Assembly: GCA_030620115.1 (NCBI GenBank)
Contig: JAUXFG010000177.1
Span: 1-7,370 of the forward strand
Origin: Candidatus Fermentibacterota bacterium
GTDB taxonomy: Bacteria; JAFGKV01
Length of the DNA stretch: 7,370 nucleotides
Direction of reading: 5' to 3'
How positions within the stretch are numbered: the first letter of the stretch is position 1; every line of letters begins with the position of its first letter. The translations under genes were made by a program, and so were the position numbers. Below are positions 5,928-7,370 of this stretch, piece by piece. Under the pieces are notes generated by a model. It saw only the letters and a list, made by a program, of their open reading frames with translations. It had not been told where the DNA came from and did not search any database.

Positions 5928-7283
5928 ATGACGAGTTCACCTCCTTCCAGAATACTGGCCTTTGCTTTGATCCTGCTATTCTTGGGTTTCATTGGTTTGG
6001 CGCTGCCCCTGGTCTCTTGCGCAAAGAAACAACCCAACCTCCTATTGATCACCATTGACACGCTCAGGCGGGACGCACTGGGCATCTACTCCCCTGATGT
6101 CTGGTGGACGCCCACCATGGACTCGATTGCTGGATCGGGGACCGTATGGGATGAGGCAAGGGCACCCTTTACGCTCACGCAGCCCAGCCATGCTACAATG
6201 ATGACAGGGCTCTATCCCGCTGAACACGGAGTTTGCTCGAATAGGTCGTGTTTGCAGGATGCCTTCAGCTCATTGGCCGAGGAACTAAGCATCGAGGGTT
6301 ACCAATGCGGGGCATTTATCAACACGTGGGTCTTGGATCGCGGTGCTGGCTTTGGGCAGGGGTTCTCCCTCTTTACACGGGCAGAAAAGGAGTCTTTGCT
6401 CGCTCCGGTCCGCATTCGTGAGAAAGGGGATCGTCTTGTCTGGTGGAGAATAAATCCCAAGGCAGGTCGAAGCGTGGACATGGCTCTCGGATGGCTTTCC
6501 GATGCGCACGAACCATTTTTTCTCTGGTTACATCTGATGGATCCACATCTGGACTATGCTCCTCCAGATTCGGCACTTCAGATTCTGGGAGCCCCAGACA
6601 TCCCATCGGAGCTTGGATCAAGAGAGTACATAAGAGATCGCGAGGATTCGAACCAACCCCTCACCGAGCTTGAGATTTCGCAGGTAAGACTCCTCTATGC
6701 TGGTGAGGTTGCATACGTGGACATGGCTTTGCGGGACCTGTTCCATGGGATTCGACGGAGCAACAAGTCCTCTCGAACTGTGATCGTCTTGGTGTCTGAC
6801 CATGGAGAGAGCATCTTTGATGATGGGAGATATGTTGGACACGCATATTCCCTGGATGAGAGTGTTGTCCGTATTCCACTTGTGCTGACGGGATACCACA
6901 TTCCCAGGGAGACTCGTATCCAAGCGCCAGTGGGATTGGTGCAGCTCAAGCCCACACTACTCGATCTCCTTGGTGTAGCGCCAGCGAAAGAAGCTGTTCC
7001 AGGGCTTTTTTCCAATACGGACAGAGTCCAGATCACTGGAGATATAAAAGGAAGGATGCTCGCGCATTGGAGGGGCTGGGAATGCGTGTGGTCAGAAGGG
7101 AAGAAACAGCCGGAGCAAATAGCGAGAGGAGATGCTGACAGCATGCTGGCAGCATCGGTTATGGATTCGGTTTACGAAGCCCTGATAGATATCTCAAGAA
7201 GACCAGTATCGAGATCCCTCGGTCAGCACGACATTGAGGAACTACAAGCGTTGGCCCAAGTTCACCTCTGTTTTGCGAACTGA
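5928..7283 (+). CDS. Sulfatase-fold lipoprotein without TPR repeats, Thr nucleophile
   Basis: The protein has 451 residues. The ATG lies 8 nt after a weak purine-rich site (GAGAGAG, 5913-5919). The N-terminus has an Arg followed by a hydrophobic run and an LVS-C lipobox, giving lipidated Cys31. The sulfatase fold begins six residues later (PNLLLITID). Metal ligands are Asp44, Asp291-His292 (SDHGES) and His305. The nucleophile loop is TQPSHATMMTG (84-94) and the substrate-side motif is HLMDPH (202-207). As in the upstream lipoprotein, Thr84 takes the place of the sulfatase Cys/Ser and His88 that of Arg, and the sulfate-binding Lys is absent. The C-terminal part (about 360-451) is diverged, with no clear ELYDL..DP signature. 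The protein stops just after a segment (QHDIEELQALAQV) that resembles the linker before the TPRs in the upstream paralogue. The gap to the protease gene is 59 nt without a clear promoter, suggesting co-transcription. It is probably a membrane-anchored phospho- or related transferase or hydrolase; the substrate is unknown. Confidence 0.88.
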   Translation: MTSSPPSRILAFALILLFLGFIGLALPLVSCAKKQPNLLLITIDTLRRDALGIYSPDVWWTPTMDSIAGSGTVWDEARAPFTLTQPSHATMMTGLYPAEHGVCSNRSCLQDAFSSLAEELSIEGYQCGAFINTWVLDRGAGFGQGFSLFTRAEKESLLAPVRIREKGDRLVWWRINPKAGRSVDMALGWLSDAHEPFFLWLHLMDPHLDYAPPDSALQILGAPDIPSELGSREYIRDREDSNQPLTELEISQVRLLYAGEVAYVDMALRDLFHGIRRSNKSSRTVIVLVSDHGESIFDDGRYVGHAYSLDESVVRIPLVLTGYHIPRETRIQAPVGLVQLKPTLLDLLGVAPAKEAVPGLFSNTDRVQITGDIKGRMLAHWRGWECVWSEGKKQPEQIARGDADSMLAASVMDSVYEALIDISRRPVSRSLGQHDIEELQALAQVHLCFAN

Positions 7284-7284
7284 G

Positions 7285-7307
7285 GCCGGAAATCGCGGAT
7301 TTCTGGC
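7285..7307. terminator. Hairpin immediately after the last stop codon, possible terminator
   Basis: GCCGGAAATC (7285-7294) pairs with GATTTCTGGC (7298-7307) over 10 bp, including one G-U pair, around a GCG loop. It begins two bases after the TGA of the second lipoprotein. No T-run follows, so it is not a standard intrinsic terminator. It could be a U-tract-less terminator or protect the 3' end of the transcript. The remaining bases to 7370 show no gene that I can support. Confidence 0.35.
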
Positions 7308-7370
7308 GCGGAAACCCTTGATAAACCTACCTCCATACCTCTGAAATCGAAATGTAGTGACCATAGAATA

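Overview
The window holds three complete genes, all on the + strand, for proteins exported across the inner membrane. In order they are a sulfatase-fold lipoprotein with a C-terminal TPR array (129-1958), a large secreted gingipain-family (C25) cysteine protease with several accessory domains (2143-5868), and a second, TPR-less sulfatase-fold lipoprotein (5928-7283). I see no tRNA, rRNA, CRISPR array, transposase or phage gene.

Organism: the DNA is moderately GC-rich by eye. The genes have Shine-Dalgarno sites, lipoboxes and a type I signal peptide. A C25 protease with stacked Ig-like, Rossmann-like and fibronectin III domains, next to sulfatase-like/TPR lipoproteins, points to an uncultured diderm bacterium of the FCB group or a neighbouring candidate phylum (Eisenbacteria, Latescibacteria or WOR-3 style). 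This is inferred from domain style only; no marker gene is present.

Layout: 1-128 is a leader with an AT-rich hairpin (66-100) and a strong ribosome binding site that favours a GTG start at 129. The gap 1959-2142 carries a plausible sigma70-type promoter (2003-2030) and the protease ribosome binding site. The gap 5869-5927 is only 59 nt and shows no convincing promoter, so the protease and second lipoprotein are probably co-transcribed. A 10-bp hairpin without a T-run follows the last stop codon.

How the genes may work together: both lipoproteins keep the metal ligands of the alkaline-phosphatase/sulfatase superfamily. However, the Cys/Ser that becomes formylglycine in true sulfatases is Thr in both, the following Arg is His, and the sulfate-binding Lys is absent. 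They are therefore better described as Thr-nucleophile phospho- or alkyl-transferases or hydrolases than as sulfatases. In each, the catalytic fold begins only 5-6 residues after the lipidated Cys, placing the active site close to the membrane. The protease between them has the C25 His/Cys pair, a propeptide and a candidate Arg-Tyr maturation site, but no C-terminal type IX sorting domain that I recognise. A cell-envelope role, such as modifying a lipid or surface carrier near an exported protease, fits the set, but that link is inference from neighbourhood alone.
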